Below the pieces are notes generated by a model. That model had not been told where the DNA came from. It saw only the letters and a program-made list of their open reading frames with translations, and did no database searches. Position numbers and translations under genes: made by a program. Source: Bactericera cockerelli (lineage: Eukaryota; Arthropoda; Insecta; Hemiptera; Triozidae). Taken from it: 64,000 nucleotides of DNA. The DNA lies in assembly GCA_024516035.1 (NCBI GenBank), contig CM044959.1, positions 30,924,189-30,988,188 of the forward strand, given 5' to 3'. Each line of letters begins with the position of its first letter. The first letter of the stretch is position 1. Below are positions 47,200 through 58,136 of this stretch, in pieces.

Positions 47200-47326
47200 G
47201 GCCCATACAAATTCTCTCCCGAAGAATTGAAAGTGTTGAATGACTGCAATAGAGAAAGTTTCTTCAAAAGATGTTTGCCTCTCAGCTCACTTCTAGGGTT
47301 TGGAACATACTATGGAGTTAGAATAG
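47200..47326 (+). CDS. OCIAD1: OCIA-domain protein, coding exon 2
   Basis: This 127-bp exon enters in phase 0 after TTTCAG and leaves one base at GTAGGT. It opens the OCIA domain: YKFSPEELKVLNDCNRESFF, then KRCLPLSSLLGFGTYYGVRI. The predicted first hydrophobic hairpin of the domain is here, with the conserved E-x-x-SFxxRxLP-S sequence and the GxxxxYGVR turn. Confidence 0.95.
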
Positions 47327-47817
47327 GTAGGTCCATATTTTTCTTCTGTCACTTAAGTTAAGCAAAGTCCAGCAAGGTTAGGACTTGTATGGGTAACCAT
47401 TGAAATTCAAACTCTTGTGATGCTGGCTATTCCCAGCCCCTCTCAGGCTGAATGGAGGGTAAAACCTTCATCATGATGCAACCATGCAGTTGAAAGGGAC
47501 ATTGAAAAAAAAAACTGCTGTGCTACCCACCAAATTGTAAAGAAGCTCTTGCTTTGCCACAAAGAAGTCATAATACATCTTATTTTATACTTATATTCAG
47601 TGTCCAATAGTTCTGTTTGAAGTGATTGTAAATAAATCATGCTCTTATGTACTGAAAGAAATATCAGGCATGAGGCAAGAAATGAGGCCATAAGCTGCTA
47701 AAAATTGAAGATCTTTGGAAAAGAAATGACTAAAACTCAGAAGCCCACCACCATTCTTAAAATAAACACTTCTTATAACTTTTCTTATTTTTAAAAACTG
47801 ACTCAATCTCTTTCCAG
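47327..47817 (+). other. OCIA-domain gene, intron 2
   Basis: 491 bp, GTAGGT to TTTCCAG. A 5'-truncated 5S-derived SINE occupies about 47347-47513; the rest is unremarkable. Confidence 0.85.
47347..47513 (+). mobile_element. 5S rRNA-derived SINE, 5'-truncated, in OCIA-domain intron 2
   Basis: TTAAGTTAAGCAAAGTCCAG, GACTTGTATGGGTAACCATT and GGCTATTCCCAGCCCCTCTC match the family in order, with substitutions and a deletion within the 3' part, and it ends in poly(A). It is one of the older copies in the window. Confidence 0.8.
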
Positions 47818-48007
47818 GCTACTTCAAAGGTCATTCTAAATTGGGTAGTATTCCCAAGGTTTCAGCAGCAGTATTCATAGGCTATTTTATAGGAAAATTT
47901 TCCTATCAATGGAAATGTGCACAAAAGTTGATGGAAGTTCCCAATAGTAAATTAGGACAGATCCTGAGAGAAAAGAGAAGGGCTGGAAAAGGTGGATTTC
48001 AAGAGAC
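47818..48007 (+). CDS. OCIAD1: OCIA-domain protein, coding exon 3
   Basis: This 190-bp exon completes a Gly codon, then encodes YFKGHSKLGSIPKVSAAVFI, GYFIGKFSYQWKCAQKLMEV and PNSKLGQILREKRR. These match the second half of the OCIA domain (GxxPKVxxAxFLGYFxGKxSYxxxCxxKLMxLPNSxLG). A hydrophobic segment AAVFIGYFIG is the likely second membrane span. It leaves two bases (AC) before GTAAGT. This is the most diagnostic exon of the gene. Confidence 0.97.
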
Positions 48008-48457
48008 GTAAGTTAAATTAAATATAGCCTTGTTTTTATGAACTTAATCAATTTTAAAATGTGATGGGAGTTGCATTTTGTTTCAAAAGAAGTGCAAAAT
48101 TCAAGTATTTATATTGAATAATCATTAATATTGAATGCACCAAATAATAAGATAATATAACTTATCAAAGTCAATGTTCACTACAGCCAAGTTTGATGTG
48201 AGCAGCAATCAGTGATAAATTAATAGGCAAAATAAAGATTTTCAATGTAAAATATTTAGAAAAGTCCCTTAATTCTAGTCTACCATCTTAAACTTTTGAT
48301 ATACCTAATAACATCAAGTGTCACATTAGTATCCATCAAAACCTAGTACAAACTGTTCATGGTTCATTATTGAACTTAATGAGTGGAGCTTAAATTGAGT
48401 GCAATGTGTTAAATTTTATCTCCTACATTTCTTACAAGAAAACTAATATTCTTTCAG
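48008..48457 (+). other. OCIA-domain gene, intron 3
   Basis: 450 bp, GTAAGT to CTTTCAG, AT-rich. I see no repeat or other feature in it. Confidence 0.85.
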
Positions 48458-48612
48458 ACTGGAGCCAGGGTTTGGGACAGGTATATCTCTACCTTCTACA
48501 TTTTCAATCAAGGATGAACCACTGCTAGATTCAGGAAACCAGACAAGTCATTTGGATCTAGATGATCGCCCATACAGTGACTTTGATTTCCAGAGGCCAC
48601 CACCATATGATG
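48458..48612 (+). CDS. OCIAD1: OCIA-domain protein, coding exon 4
   Basis: 155 bp; one base completes Thr, then LEPGFGTGISLPSTFSIKDE and a Ser/Asp-rich linker (DLDDRPYSDFDFQRPPPYD). One base is left for exon 5, forming Gly with it. OCIAD1 proteins have a poorly conserved, disordered middle region at this point; the YSDF-type acidic-aromatic patch is typical. Confidence 0.92.
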
Positions 48613-49333
48613 GTAGGCAGCACTGTTTTAATATACAGGGGCTAAGTACTATTACTGATGTTGTACTTTCAAGATTTTTTTTTATATTTTCCTTGGGGCC
48701 TCTGCTCAGTGGTCACTCATTGGTCAGGGTGTCAGTCTGGTAATCCAGAGGTGAAAGGTTTGAAACTCAGCAGGGACATCACAAGATAAACTCTGTATTT
48801 AGAATGTTAACCACATAATAATACATATTAGTCTTACCATTTGAACAATGGGAATTAGAGTCTTGGGTGGTATAAAAAAAGTGAAATTTTGATATAGGTT
48901 AAGCATTTTTTTGAAGTATATTATCTTGTAAGAATTTCTTCAGTAGTCATTTTATTGAGCTTTAGTCGTGTTGTAGTTTGTACCCCTAGTATGTAAACTC
49001 ACTGAGTGATAGGGAAAAACTAAAACCAATCCTGGAACACGAGACCTCATAACAAATGTGGTTTAACCAGTCAGAAAAAGAAAGAAACACGAAATTAAAA
49101 ATGCTGAGAACAATTTAGCTCTGATGGCAATTGAACCCACAATCTTGATTACCTAAAGTATTAGGTTAGAAATAGCAATAATTAATAAAGTTAAGAAGAA
49201 AAAAAAAGTTTGCATACCACAAGTTATTCATTTTATTTTCAATTTATAATTTTGACTACGATCAAATCTACCTACTTAATTTCGTGCAAGTTATACTCAC
49301 AGAAATAGATAATTTAATTTCCATTCTGTACAG
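48613..49333 (+). other. OCIA-domain gene, intron 4
   Basis: 721 bp, GTAGGC to GTACAG. A tRNA-derived SINE lies at about 48690-48850. Confidence 0.85.
48690..48850 (+). mobile_element. tRNA-derived SINE in OCIA-domain intron 4
   Basis: GTCAGTCTGGTAATCCAGAG and AGGTTTGAAACTCAGCAGGG resemble an anticodon arm and a B-box. The downstream GTTAACCACATAATAATACA and GAATTAGAGTCTTGG resemble parts of the SINEs near 640 and 38100. Confidence 0.5.
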
Positions 49334-49575
49334 GAGCTAGCATGGAGCTGTCCGGACTCCCAGCAGAGCCCCCCGCCCACAAAGTCACCTATGATGAGCT
49401 GAGGAAGAAGAACCGGGAGGAGTACGAAGCCCAGAGGTCCAAATACGTGCGCCCACCCCCACCCGCGAGCGACTTACCCCCCGGCCCCCCACCCCTCTCC
49501 TCTACCCCGCCCCCCATGTACTCGAACCCAGAGTCCTGGTCTGGGGGTTCTTACAACGACCCTTGGGCAAAGTAG
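49334..49575 (+). CDS. OCIAD1: OCIA-domain protein, coding exon 5 and stop
   Basis: It begins after GTACAG and ends at TAG 49573-49575. It encodes MELSGLPAEPPAHKVTYDEL, then RKKNREEYEAQRSKYVRPPP, a proline-rich stretch, and a YNDPWAK end. The THKxxTYDELRxKNRxxYE box is a second conserved block of the OCIAD1 C-terminus. Third codon positions are strikingly GC-rich compared with exons 2-4, which makes this exon stand out from its surroundings. Confidence 0.95.
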
Positions 49576-49764
49576 AACTTTTAGACCACTATTAGAATAG
49601 CTGTTGGCTGGAATGTTTTGCAGTTTGACTAGCATAAAATAGGCGTTGTTGAAAGCTTTGAATTTTTTACAATCAATCAAATCTCTCAAACTCTCCGGGA
49701 GTCAAAATTTGTCAACAGCTGGCTTCTATGCACAAAAAAGCTTTTTTGTTTCATTATTTGACTG

Positions 49765-49779
49765 AATAAAGCGAATAAA
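49765..49779 (+). terminator. Polyadenylation signals of the OCIA-domain gene
   Basis: AATAAA occurs at 49765-49770 and again at 49774-49779, about 190 nt after the stop codon, in an A/T-rich context. These are the first AATAAA hexamers after the stop. Confidence 0.65.
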
Positions 49780-50629
49780 AATTTACATCAATCATAATTA
49801 GCAAAAGTGAGAAACTGGCTTGAAGTAAACAAAACACAAAAGTGTCTTTACTTAGTTAGTTAAAGTTTGTAGCTCAAAAAGAACATATAAAAAAGTGAGT
49901 GTCATGAATGTTTTTGTGTTACCAAAGAATCTTACTTAATTATGTGTTTTATTTATTACTTTTTACTTCTATTATTTCCAACACCATTCGAGTCTACATA
50001 CCAGTATATTTAAATATCAGAACATGTCTTTTCTTTAAGTGTGCTAAGGTATTGTGTCACAGAGAATAGTTGTTTCTATTGACAAGAGTACATGTGAAAA
50101 AAAGAAATGTTGTCAGCGCAATTACGAAAAAACTGACCGAAAATAATACTTTCTATATCATTCAGGTAATAGAAAGTATAAAGTTATATTAGCTTATTAA
50201 TATAATGATACAAACTATAATACCTAAATACATTTCTTAATTTATGGTTCAAATATAACACTGTAGCTAGACATTTTCTATCTCTTTGTATCTAATAGTT
50301 ACAAGATTTTGCAATTATAATGATAATGATTTTATATTATTAAAAAATAGAAATAATACCATTGATAATTTGTATATTAATTGCTATATTTTTATTTTTC
50401 ACTAAACATATCACTTCTTTTGTATGTAACAAGGACAATGCAGTTTTAAAGGGGTCAGATACTGAACTTTCATAATATATCATGGTGTGTGTTCAATTAC
50501 CCCGTCTGGGGAATACAGGAATGAAATGAATGGTACAAAAAGTAAAAAGGGGTTGGTGGTCTAATTTGGGCAGATTATACAGTCATAATATAAGGACTTA
50601 CGTCATACCACTTGTCTTACTGTTGTCAG

Positions 50630-50705
50630 TCCCGATAAGTCAGTCGTCAATGCGTCGATCTGGCAATCAAGAGATCACGTGTTCGAAACCGAGACGGGAC
50701 CTGAT
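50630..50705 (+). mobile_element. tRNA-like SINE head
   Basis: GATAAGTCAGTCGTCAATGC, GATCTGGCAATCAAGAGATC and CGTGTTCGAAACCGAGACGG read as A-box, anticodon-like arm and B-box. CCGATAAG before the head and CTGATAAG after it are similar. Confidence 0.45.
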
Positions 50706-50842
50706 AAGTTATGCTCCCATTTGGGATTTGACCTCATATACTTGGGCTCACTGCTGGAATAAGGGTACACGTTAGTCCTAGTTGGGTAGATTAATAATTA
50801 AGGAACACTGGTCTGCATGGTAAACGTGAAGAGTAATATCGG

Positions 50843-51090
50843 ATGAATATTAAATTGACTGGGTTACAATATCATTATAATAGGTCAAGACAATTTTTAA
50901 ACCAGCGTTTGTCGATGGCCATTCAGCGAGGGAATGCCGAGCGTGTGAGGGATACCATACCATACCAAGCACCAGAGCCCTTGATGAAATATTTTACCTA
51001 TAATTTTAATGTACATGTTATGTATTTTATTTATTATGTTGTGTTATTTTTAAAATAAAGTCTTTAAGGTATATTCACCTAAAAAAAATA
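50843..51090 (+). pseudogene. Probable LINE 3' remnant
   Basis: A frame reads SRQFLNQRLSMAIQRGNAER, a phrase I associate with C-termini of insect retrotransposon proteins. It is followed by AAATAAAG and an A-rich end. No catalytic motif is present. Confidence 0.35.
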
Positions 51091-51631
51091 GGTCAGAATA
51101 AATAATGAAAATCCAACTAAATGATTGACAGATACCAGAGTTCTTCGGGGTTCATATAGGAATGCATTTATTAATATAGGTAATAATCTTAAAAACTTAT
51201 AAAATAAATTTAAATAATTTATCAGTTTCTTTTCCACGCATCTATTTCATCTTCATAGCCCATGTCTTCCATCTTCTCCTCGCTCCTCTGACACATAGAC
51301 TAGCTGCACGCTGTATTGCCACTGCTAGCTGCTAGTGCCGGAGTTTTCCTATTTCATCTAAAACGAAATTGTAAGCAATTTCATTGTGTTATTCATACAA
51401 GTGATTACTCATTTTTCCTCACAAGGTGTGAGTGGACCCCGTTACGAACGTTGCATCCTATCATATTAGAGAGAAGAAAAATGTCTATCCTGTTGGGTAT
51501 CAAACACGAGTCACAATGCGTGCAAGCCTAGACTACTCCACGCGGCCACATTGACTGCTAATTAATACTTGATGAATGATGACTTACAAAATGTCCACTC
51601 CTGATTTTACCCAAGGAGGTAGTATTATCTT

Positions 51632-51885
51632 TTAATTTGGTTTTGACGTCGCTTTCAACTGCATGGTCACATTACGACGGGGGTTTCACTCTCAATTCAC
51701 TGGAAACTCACAATCCAACTACTCAAAGTAAACTCACCCAGCCTGAGTGAGTCCAGGAATAGCTAACATTACGACGGTTCGAATTTGAATGATCACCCTT
51801 CCAAGTCCTAACCTCGCTGGACGTTGCTTAACTTGAGAAGGTAACAGAATGAGAACTGGTGTATTCAATGTGCCATCTCTGACTC
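51632..51885 (-). mobile_element. 5S rRNA-derived SINE, diverged
   Basis: Read on the minus strand, the order 5S head, CAGGCTGGGTGA part and CGACGTCAAAAC end is preserved, with many substitutions. The 5' end around GAATACACCAGTTCTC is still recognisable, so this copy is near full length but old. Confidence 0.8.
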
Positions 51886-52277
51886 AAGTAAAGATTACAT
51901 ATACAATCATTTATTTATCTACCCGTTCTGGAATCAAACCATGGCCATCTTTCTAGAGAGATACCTACACGAAATTGATCCGTACAGTGCTGCTACTATC
52001 GGATTCTTGGTGAACTACTAGTGCACTCTAGCGGTATCAATGCAACAACAAATTTCAGTTGATTTCAGTGAAGTGTCGGTGGTTGGTCGTAGTTCCGTGT
52101 TTTTCAATAAATTAGAAAAAATCAAGAAAGATGGTTCTTTTGTGATGTTTATTTTACTAATTTACAAAATTAATATTCATAATCATTAACTTGAGTGATG
52201 TGATTTTCGATAACTATTCTGTGTAGCTCATTTTCTTTTCTTTTTCCTTCTTACTTTTCTTGTTGTGAGTGCAAACG

Positions 52278-52362
52278 ATGGCGGATTTCAATGTGGATAT
52301 TTCTAAACTACCCGAGGAGATTCGAGAAAAGCTAGCAGAGCTTGATCTGGAGCTATCCGAAG
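52278..52362 (+). CDS. DIP2: DIP2 (disco-interacting protein 2), coding exon 1
   Basis: ATG 52278 opens 28 codons plus one base before GTAAAC. The peptide begins MADFNVDISKLPEEIREKLA and continues ELDLELSE, the conserved N-terminus of DIP2 proteins, where the next residues are normally GDITQKGYEKKR; the leftover G fits that Gly codon. DIP2 is a very large protein with an N-terminal DMAP1-binding-type domain and two adenylate-forming (fatty acyl-AMP ligase-like) domains, acting in lipid metabolism and neuronal branching. Only this exon is inside the window. Assignment rests on a short but highly characteristic match. Confidence 0.9.
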
Positions 52363-53429
52363 GTAAACTAAAGTCCACATTATCTTTCTCCAGTAACTTA
52401 TCATTCAGTTGATGTTGGTTTCATATCACATCTATTTCTTTTCAAAGAGTCAAACTCAAATTCATGCTCAAAACTTCAGTTCCCTACCTATCCTTTGAAT
52501 GCAGAGTTCACCCCTCAACCCTGAAGAGTTCAAAACACAAGAGAAAAAGAGCTGCAAATGAACAAGTTGAAGCTCCTTTCATAGATTACTGAATTGAAAA
52601 CCCCATCAGGTGTTAATTAGTTAAATAGGTATGAATTCTCAATAATAAAACACCATGTTTTTGTTTTAAACATACAGATACTTCAAAAAGTAACAAATTT
52701 TATTGTTTCTTCATCAACTGTCATCTTACTGATGGTTTCAAATGCTTGCAAAGTGCAATGACATCTAGCCTAACAAAATTTGTTTTGGTACTTTCATAAA
52801 GCTTTTTTTAATTATCAAGTAGCTACTTCAAATCTGTATAGGCACATGTACCTATATGAATTAATAACAGTAATATAAAATATTTTGTTCCTCAAAAATA
52901 GCACATCAGAAGGAAGACAATTTGTTCTTAGCCTCTGAAGTCAGAAGCTTCTAACCCTGGAGCTACAAAATGTTTACTTTCTAAACCCAGGATTACCTAC
53001 TCTAACCAAAGGTTGTTCTTGCCAACTTAAAAGTTGACTCGAGTGTGCTTTGCATACATAATGTTTCCCATACTTAGATCTTGCTTATGCAGAGTGTAGC
53101 TTAGTGTTCATTTGAATAGTTCTTGGCATATTTATATGTATGAGAACTGTCAAATTAAAACAAACAACTAGATAACCTGCCACAAGTAGAATGGAAAACA
53201 TTTTCTTGAAAATTGTTTTCAATTTCTCACAATGAAGTTTTAATATCTTTGTCATCACCAAAGAACTTAGAATATAAACTAACTGCTAAAGTGAGTAAAT
53301 TCAAAAAATGCAGACACTCTGGGGATAGAATAAAATGAAAGGCTATCAGATCTGAAGAAAAACAAAAATGCTGAGATTCAAAAACAATGTGGTCCACACT
53401 AAGTTGGCTGAAACTATAAAAAATCAAAA

Positions 53430-53640
53430 AACCTTTCTTGGGTTTAACGACACTTTCAATTTCATTGTCATACCATGGGGGTTTTACACTCCATTAGCTT
53501 GAAACTCATAAACCAGTTACTCAAATTACACTCACACACCCTGAGTGGGGCCAGGAATAGTCAACATCCTGAAGGTTCAAATTTGAATGGTCACCCATCC
53601 GAGTCCTAGCCTCACTGGATGTTGCTTAACTTTTGTGATT
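53430..53640 (-). mobile_element. 5S rRNA-derived SINE, 5'-truncated and diverged
   Basis: GTTTAACGACACTTTCAATT, CCATGGGGGTTTTACACTCC and GGTCACCCATCCGAGTCCTA follow the family order on the minus strand. The head is cut near TTAACTTTTGTG. Confidence 0.8.
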
Positions 53641-55545
53641 GTTTGACATATATTTGGTCTACTGCTATATGAAGGTTTTTTTTTTAAATATTTTTTTGAA
53701 ATGAAACAGATCATAAAGGACATAGTTATGTACCTATGTAACCTTTTAAATTTTTAGAAAAAGTTTTATGGTCCCTCATATCTACTATCATAGTTACCTA
53801 CTTGGGTTGGTATAAATCTGATAACTGAAGGGGTCAGATTTCATTTATCTAATATCCAGATTTCCCTTTCAAAGGGTTATTTTCTCTTATTAGAGAGGTA
53901 AATTTGACTTAAAATTGTTCTCTTATATTGACATTTGTCTATAAAGAGGAAATTTTAATTTTCACCCTTTATACTCAAGTGCGTAGTTGGTTAAAAAATT
54001 GAGAGTAATTAGGTATACAAAGATTACATATTATGAACAATTAAAGTACCTGTTTTGTACCCGTACCCATAAAGGGTATATTTTCTTGATACAATGTCCA
54101 TAACATAATGGTTACCTACAAAATTTGGCAAAGTACCTTTTGGCAAAAATTTGGCCAATGTACAATGAGAAGTTCATCAGATCCAAGTATGAGTTCAATA
54201 ATATATCACTAGGTATGTATTTAGTAGGATCTAGATTCTAGAAGATACCTGGTCATTGGCACTCATTATATTTTTCTTGTTTTGAGCTGAAAACATCTTG
54301 ACAGCACTGACTTTTTATACTTCCTTATTTAAAAAGTCAGTTTTATGAATAAGTAAGATCTACCTAAATATACTTTGAAAACTACATACATATGTACTAC
54401 ATGGGTCATTAAGTTGTCGAACTAGGTAATAGAGCGCACCACTAGCGCGCTGTTTGTTTTGAAAACTTTTAGTACTAACGGTCATCAGTCATGTGTTGTG
54501 ATTTTCTCTAAGCTATTACAAGTTTAATGAAGTTTCTATTGTTTACTTTTAAAATATGGATAAAAACGAGTTTCGCGTCTTGATCAAACACTGTTTTTTG
54601 ATGGGCAAAAATACTGTGGAAGCTCAAAAATGGTTAATAAAGTGTTATCCAAATGATTGTCCACTTTTAAATGTTCTACCACATTTAAAAGTGGTAGAAC
54701 ATCCACCGAAGACAAAGACCACTCAGGACGTCCTATTGAGGTGGCTCCACCAGAAAACGCTCAAAAAATGCTGAAAATCGTGAGAGCTGATCGCAAAGTT
54801 AAGTTACAAGAGATAGCTGACACTGTACAGATTTCAAAAGGTACTTTATTTAAAATTTTACATGAAGAATTGGGTATGCAGAAGCTTTTGTCCAAGTGAG
54901 TGCCGCGTTTACTGACAGTTGACCAAAAACAACAACGTATTGATGATTCTGAGCATTGTTTGGAGCTGTTTAACAGAGACAGAGAGGATTTTTTCCGCCG
55001 ATATATAACGATGGATGAGACGTGGATACACCACTATACTCCGGAATCGAAAAGAGCGTCAGCCGAATGGACAGGAGAGGGCGATACCCGACCAAAGCGT
55101 CCAAAGACACAAGAATCAGCTGGGAAGGTTATGGCTTCTATATTTTGGGACACAAATGGACTTTTCCTGATTGAATTTCTCCCAAAAGGTCAAAAGATAA
55201 ACAGTGACTATTACATTGCCTTATTGGATCGGTTGAATGACGCTATCAAACAGAAAAGGCCCCACATGGCAAGGAAAAAACCACTTTTTCACCAAGACAA
55301 CGCTCCAATGCACAAGTCAATGAAAACGATGGCAAAATTGAAGGATTTGCGATTTGAATTGCTCCCACATCCCCCCCCTAGTCAGACCTGGCTCCATCTG
55401 ACTACCACCTGTTCTCAGACCTGAAAAAAGAGCTCCAGGGAAAAAAATTTCGATCCGATGATGAGGTCATAGTCGCCACTGAAGCCTATTTTGAGGCAAA
55501 AGACAAAAACTTCTACAAAATATAAATCGAAAAATTGGAAAAGCT

Positions 55546-57596
55546 CACTGAAAAAAATTTATTGTAGGGCTTACTAAAACTTTAGTAAATTTCACAAGCC
55601 TTAGGGTTGATTGAGTGACAGCAAAATGTTTTGTTAAGATTACAAATCAAATTTCGTAAACTCTATTTAGTAAAGATAATGATATCTTTCATTCATCCAA
55701 CAAATTTATGTTTAGTTACTTTTACTAAACTCATCATTGTATTTTTGACAAGAAAAAATTCCATTGTCTTTACTAAAGTATTTAGTAAGATCTCAAGCAT
55801 GCATTCATAATGCTTACGAATCATCTTGTTATGCTTATTAAGGTTGTTTCTTTCAATTTGTTGAATTTACAATACTGTTTAGTAAAGTTTACAAAATACT
55901 TCATTAGTCCATTCAATCGACTCAGTATGGCTTATGATAGTGTTTTGTAATTTTAAACATAGTAATAGTTGATTTAACAACCAGACTTGTTATTGCTTAC
56001 GCCAGAGATTGGTTAAATCTACTGAACTGTTTAGTAAGTTTGAGCAACGCATTTCGTTCACACTATTGACTTGTTTAGTTAACCTCACGAACACTATTAG
56101 TAAATTTTAATGATAGTTTCAGTAAACTTTACTGATAGTTTCAATAAACTTCACTGATAACCTCAGTAAACTTCACTGATAATCATAGTGAACTTCAGAA
56201 ACGCCTGTAGTAAACTTTTACAACAATGTCAGTTACTAAGTCATTATGAGAAAATAATTCAAAATATAATTGCAATAATTTATAAATAGGCGTGTATGTA
56301 ACACTTTTATTGAGAAACACAGATTCATTTGTTTAAAATGCAATAAGAGACATTTAAAATACATACAATTAAAGTTTTAAATGATGAAATAACTATGCAA
56401 AATAGAGTTTTAAAAATTTAAACCACTTAAACACAAAAATCATTTTTTTATTATATAAATAAAAAAGAATCACCAAATTCACACGACTCACTTACACAAC
56501 ACACTAAGTACACATCAACCACATTAACATAACCAACAAACACAGACTTAGACAACACATCAAACAACCAAAATCTCACACCACCTATCAACCAAATCCA
56601 GACTTACACAAAACACCCAATAACTAAACTTTCACAATACCTATCAACCCAAACCACACTAAACATCTACGAATAAACCCAAGCATGACATTATTAATAT
56701 ATTAACTATGTAAATATTAAAATTAACTGTGTATTTAGATATTAACGTTCTCCAGTGGACGTTAATATTTAAATAAATAAATCAATTTGATTTTGAAAAA
56801 AAAAAAAAAACAACAATACTATTTTAAAAAGATATGACGTAATAATCACAGGGCCATCAATCAACATAAAACAACTGAATCTGAAATTGATTTCGGTATC
56901 TATTAATTGTTGTAGATCTTTTGTCTCTCTCGTCTCTCGACACGCGTGTTTTAGCAAGAATTTTGTTCAATCTACAATTCTGTTTAGTAAATCTAATCAA
57001 AGAGTCTTGTAACCGTCATTGACTAAGGGTGATTAACAAAACTTTCGTTGGGACTACAAATGATTTTCATAACGACCGAGTTTTACAAAAAAGTTTAGTA
57101 AACTGAGCTAAACAAATCTGTCAGAAATCTGAAACCGTATGGTTCATTTAACAAACATGTTTTGTAATTTTAGATAAAATCTTGTTAAACCAACGAATAC
57201 TGTTTTGTGTATTTTATCATATATAAATCTGGTAAGAGTAACGATTTTTGTTTGTTAATTATCAGACATGTACTAATCAGGTGGTATTTTTAACAGAATA
57301 ATTTTATTAGATTTAACCAAACTTTTTGTTTATCTTACCAATATATTGGTAATAGATCCAGCAAAACAGAACTTGGTAAGCATAACTAATGTTCTGATTG
57401 CGGTAATGAACACGTTAGTTGGTTTTACGATCAGACGATTTACAAGAATTGATTGATTATTCTTACGAACGCCCAAGTAAAATCTCAAATGACTATTAGT
57501 GGGATTTATCAATTTCTTGTTATTTTAACGAAATTTTTGATTAAAAATCCTTTACAAAACTGTTTAGTAAAAACGAACCTAAATTTTTTTTCAGTG
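55546..57596. mobile_element. CACTG-ended element rich in TTTAGTAAA motifs
   Basis: The left end is CACTGAAAAAAATTTATTG and the right end, inverted, is CACTGAAAAAAAATTTAGG. Removing it and one CT (or GCTC, if the ends are ACTG) rejoins the mariner frame exactly as GAAAAGCTCTGGAAT. No open frame of note lies inside. TTTAGTAAA or its complement occurs at least eight times, mostly near the two ends. CACTG termini recall CACTA/Mirage/Chapaev elements, but the target duplication size is ambiguous and I cannot assign it. Confidence 0.8.
56465..56690 (+). repeat. G-poor, C/A-rich stretch inside the CACTG element
   Basis: About 225 bp with very little G on the plus strand, built of phrases such as CACACGACTCACTTACACAA and CAACCAAAATCTCACACC. 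It is not a simple microsatellite. Confidence 0.6.
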
Positions 57597-58057
57597 CTCT
57601 GGAATAATTGTATTACACTAAATGGAGACTATGTTGATGACTAAGGTAAAATTTTGCCAAAAAAAACCTTCCTTTCACATTTAGTTCGACGACTTAATGA
57701 CCCATGTGTTATGTTGGTAGTCAATATTTTAAACTTTTGTACCTACCAAGGAATTTGTACATTTTTCAAACAAAATCTTAAAATTGAAGAGGCTTAGTTC
57801 ACAATAATTTGGTGGTCTACCCAATAATAAAATTCTTCCATATTTCAAAATATCATATTGGGTACCTACTTAATGAATATTTTTTTCAGCATTTGATTCT
57901 AAAATTAATTTGAATAAATTTTCCTTTGTTCGTATTCAGTAAATCATCCTGTTATCTTCTAGGTTGTTGAAACATGAAATTGAGTGTTAGCGCACAAAAT
58001 ACTATCATGCTCGTTATTTTATTGATGTTACCAGGCATAATATTAGTTCTAGGAGTA

Positions 58058-58133
58058 GTCACTGTGGCAGAGCGAGTTAGCGCGCTAGGCATTGCACACA
58101 TGGTGACCTGGGTTCGATTCCCAGCGGGGGAGG
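58058..58133 (+). mobile_element. tRNA-like SINE head
   Basis: TGGCAGAGCGAGTTAGCGCG is an A-box-like start and GGGTTCGATTCCCAGC a good B-box. The flanking acceptor arms do not pair, so it is not a tRNA gene. It runs directly into the repeat at 58137. Confidence 0.6.
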
Positions 58134-58136
58134 ATT

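Larger units (their letters stand above)
49576..52277 (+). other. OCIA-domain 3' UTR and intergenic region before DIP2
   Basis: The region holds the polyadenylation signals of the OCIA-domain gene, a tRNA-like SINE (50630-50705), a LINE tail (50843-51090), a 5S SINE (51632-51885) and, in its last few hundred bases, the DIP2 promoter and 5' UTR. TTTCAGTTGATTTCAGTGAA near 52055 includes TCAGT initiator-like words, but the start site is not resolved. Confidence 0.75.
54556..57630 (+). pseudogene. Mariner transposase, broken
   Basis: It starts MDKNEFRVLIKHCFLMGKNT, typical of the mariner N-terminal helix-turn-helix region. A frameshift follows near 54665-54700, where ACTTTTAAATGTTCTACCAC and its inverse lie side by side. 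An in-frame TGA (54897-54899) replaces the Trp usual before VPRLLTVDQKQQ. The catalytic part runs from MDETWIHHYTPESKR to HQDNAPMHKS. A second frameshift occurs in the C-run near 55370, after which PDLAPSDYHLF continues in another frame, supplying the third Asp of D,D34D. A TAA precedes IEKLEKL, and the 2-kb insertion follows. The last residues (WNNCITLNGDYVDD) resume at about 57600. It cannot make active transposase. Confidence 0.92.
54400..57706 (+). mobile_element. Mariner element, inactivated and split by a 2-kb insertion
   Basis: Inverted ends CATGGGTCATTAAGTTGTCG (54400) and its complement ending at 57706 agree at 24 of 25 positions over their full length. TA precedes the left end; the right flank is TG, probably a mutated TA. 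Without the insertion the element is about 1.25 kb, normal for mariner. Confidence 0.9.
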
